Shown here in pieces: positions 62,866 to 64,000 of a DNA stretch of 64,000 nucleotides. The notes beneath the pieces are model-generated. The model ran no database searches. It was not told the origin of the DNA and saw only the letters and a program-made list of their open reading frames with translations. Position 1 is the first letter of the stretch. The number at the start of each line of letters is the position of its first letter. A program made the translations under genes and the position numbers. Source of the DNA: Candidatus Pantoea formicae (lineage in GTDB: Bacteria > Pseudomonadota > Gammaproteobacteria > Enterobacterales > Enterobacteriaceae); assembly GCF_011752625.1 (NCBI RefSeq), contig NZ_VWXD01000001.1, positions 248,001-312,000 on the forward strand. Direction: 5' to 3'.

Positions 62866-63701
62866 CCTTTGCTCCCGCCACTGGCTAAGCCGCTTACCAG
62901 CGTTTTCTGCAGCCAGATAGCAATAAATAACGGGGGGAGTGACGCCAAAATCCCAACGGCAGCAATCAAGCCATCATCGGTGGCGCGCCCGGCGGTGAAG
63001 CCTGCAATAGTCACCGGCAGGGTTTGCGCGGCGATATTGCTGGTAAACAGGAGGGCATAGAAGAACTCATCCCACGCCAGCAGCCAGCCAAACAGCGCTG
63101 CTGCTCCCAATACCGGTTTCGCCAGCGGTAAGGTAATACGCAACAGCACCTGCCACACGCGCAGGCCATCGAGGCGTGCCGCCTGTTCGATATCCTGCGG
63201 TAGCGCATCAAATTGATTCTTCAGCATCCAGGTCAAAAAGGGCAGGATCAGCGAACAGTAGACGATGATCAAACCAGGGCGAGTGTTGAGGAGGTCAAAC
63301 TGCTGCAACAGGAAGTAGAGCGGCAGCACAAAGGCCACCGGCGGCACCATGTAGATCGCCAGTGAGGCGAACAGCCAGCCGTCACGTCCGCGATAACGGG
63401 AAAAACTGAACGCCGCCGGAATCGCCAGCAGCAAGCAGATGATGGTCGCACCCGTGGCAACCAGCAGGCTGTTACCCAAAGCGTGCAGGAACAACGTACC
63501 AGGCTGGCCAGGTTCAAGCGAAATCAACTTGCTGTAACGACTGAAATCCCACTGGCGCGGCAGCCATTCCAACGGCACGCGGGTAAGATCGCTGGTCGCG
63601 CTGACGCTCATCAGGAACAGCCAGCCCATCGGCGCAAGTACCGTGACGGCGACCAACAGTGCGGCGATATATTTCGCGACGATGCGTACTTTAGCCTTCA
63701 T
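62862..63701 (-). CDS. Carbohydrate ABC transporter permease (MalG type)
   Basis: A 279-residue inner-membrane permease with six spans. The EAA loop that contacts the ATPase is EQAARLDGLRVWQVLLRITL near residue 190, followed by PLAKPVLGAAALFGWLLAWD. It forms the channel with the MalF-type subunit encoded upstream, whose end overlaps its start by 11 bases. Confidence 0.93.
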   Translation of the reverse strand: MKAKVRIVAKYIAALLVAVTVLAPMGWLFLMSVSATSDLTRVPLEWLPRQWDFSRYSKLISLEPGQPGTLFLHALGNSLLVATGATIICLLLAIPAAFSFSRYRGRDGWLFASLAIYMVPPVAFVLPLYFLLQQFDLLNTRPGLIIVYCSLILPFLTWMLKNQFDALPQDIEQAARLDGLRVWQVLLRITLPLAKPVLGAAALFGWLLAWDEFFYALLFTSNIAAQTLPVTIAGFTAGRATDDGLIAAVGILASLPPLFIAIWLQKTLVSGLASGGSKG

Positions 63702-64000
63702 GCGCGCTCCCTTTACGGCGCTGACGCCACAATAACAACATGTACAAGGTGATCAGCACGGCGCACAGCAAGGTCATCAACATCGCATAGGCTGCGCCGC
63801 TGCCCGCACGCAGATAGCTGAACGACTCCTGATAGACATAAAAGCTCAGGGTTTTGGTGCTATCGACTGGACCACCACGCGTCATCACGTAGATGATGTC
63901 GAAAATCTTGAAGGCATCGATGGTGCGCAGCACCAGTGCCACACTCAGCGGGCCGACAATCGCCGGGAAAGTGATGGCACGAAAACGCCGCCATGCTGAT
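63691..64000 (-). CDS. Carbohydrate ABC transporter permease (MalF type), partial
   Basis: The C-terminal 102 codons of a permease that continues past the window end. RFRAITFPAIVGPL is the end of its EAA loop, followed by a span with IDAFKIFDIIYVMTRGGPVD, the family hallmark, and a final span ending RRKGSAHEG. The frame is open to base 63999, and the internal start at 63942 is only apparent. The solute-binding protein is expected beyond the window. Confidence 0.92.
   Translation of the reverse strand, partial: SAWRRFRAITFPAIVGPLSVALVLRTIDAFKIFDIIYVMTRGGPVDSTKTLSFYVYQESFSYLRAGSGAAYAMLMTLLCAVLITLYMLLLWRQRRKGSAHEG

Overview
The window looks like accessory DNA, most probably a large plasmid, of a yellow-pigmented Pantoea-type enterobacterium. 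Three things point there. It carries a complete zeaxanthin-glucoside carotenoid cluster (crtE-crtX-crtY-crtI-crtB with crtZ convergent) next to a CcdA/CcdB plasmid addiction pair. Most other genes are optional metabolism, transport and regulation. Two normally chromosomal core genes, a BamA homologue and ATP-type pckA, sit in unfamiliar surroundings. The crt cluster has no idi gene between crtE and crtX, which matches the ananatis/stewartii type of cluster rather than the agglomerans type. Species and replicon are inferences; no replication or partition gene is visible.

Layout. 1-1.75 kb: partial CynX/NimT-type exporter and ccdAB. 1.9-8.1 kb: carotenoid genes, tightly packed with 1-4 base overlaps. 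8.4-12.7 kb: oxidoreductases, an acetyltransferase and a small AlpA-like protein. 12.7-13.5 kb: a GC-rich stretch without a credible gene that holds long hairpins, a 192-base segment closed by a perfect 22-bp inverted repeat, and a 41-bp tandem repeat. 13.5-15.6 kb: an AT-rich two-gene surface-polysaccharide islet (TupA-like ATP-grasp and a Wzx-type flippase). 16.3-24.4 kb: an Exc2-like lipoprotein, small monooxygenase/SnoaL/VOC proteins with a LysR regulator, an SDR, an alpha/beta hydrolase, DUF305 and beta-propeller exported proteins. 24.5-27.0 kb: enolase-superfamily sugar-acid enzyme with its MFS carrier. 27.3-32.6 kb: Nudix hydrolase, MXKDX repeat protein, Tat-exported molybdenum oxidoreductase with cytochrome b and a divergent two-component system, DoxX protein. 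32.6-43.2 kb: regulators (two MocR, TetR, LysR, MarR-GNAT fusion) each beside its likely targets, several with long perfect palindromes just upstream, plus a broken YggS/GST chimera and an M24 protein lacking metal ligands. 43.2-50 kb: pckA with a HypT-like LysR regulator, glutathione peroxidase, methylmalonate-semialdehyde dehydrogenase with LysR, and ZinT under a Zur-like box. 50-53.3 kb: an unknown membrane protein pair, two tiny hydrophilic stress-type genes, a YgiW/BOF protein and a PfpI/DJ-1 protein. 53.4-57.8 kb: quinone-reductase-like protein with LysR, and an XRE regulator with a DHA2 exporter. 58-60.5 kb: the BamA paralogue. 60.8-64 kb: a carbohydrate ABC importer operon with a PfkB kinase, cut by the window end.

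Common themes are oxidative and electrophile defence (Gpx, YgiW, PfpI, MsrP-like, VOC and SDR proteins, carotenoids), uptake and use of plant-type sugar acids and carbohydrates, and remodelling of the cell surface. No rRNA, tRNA, insertion sequence or CRISPR array was recognised. The least explained items are the structured repeat region at 12.8-13.46 kb and the second BamA.
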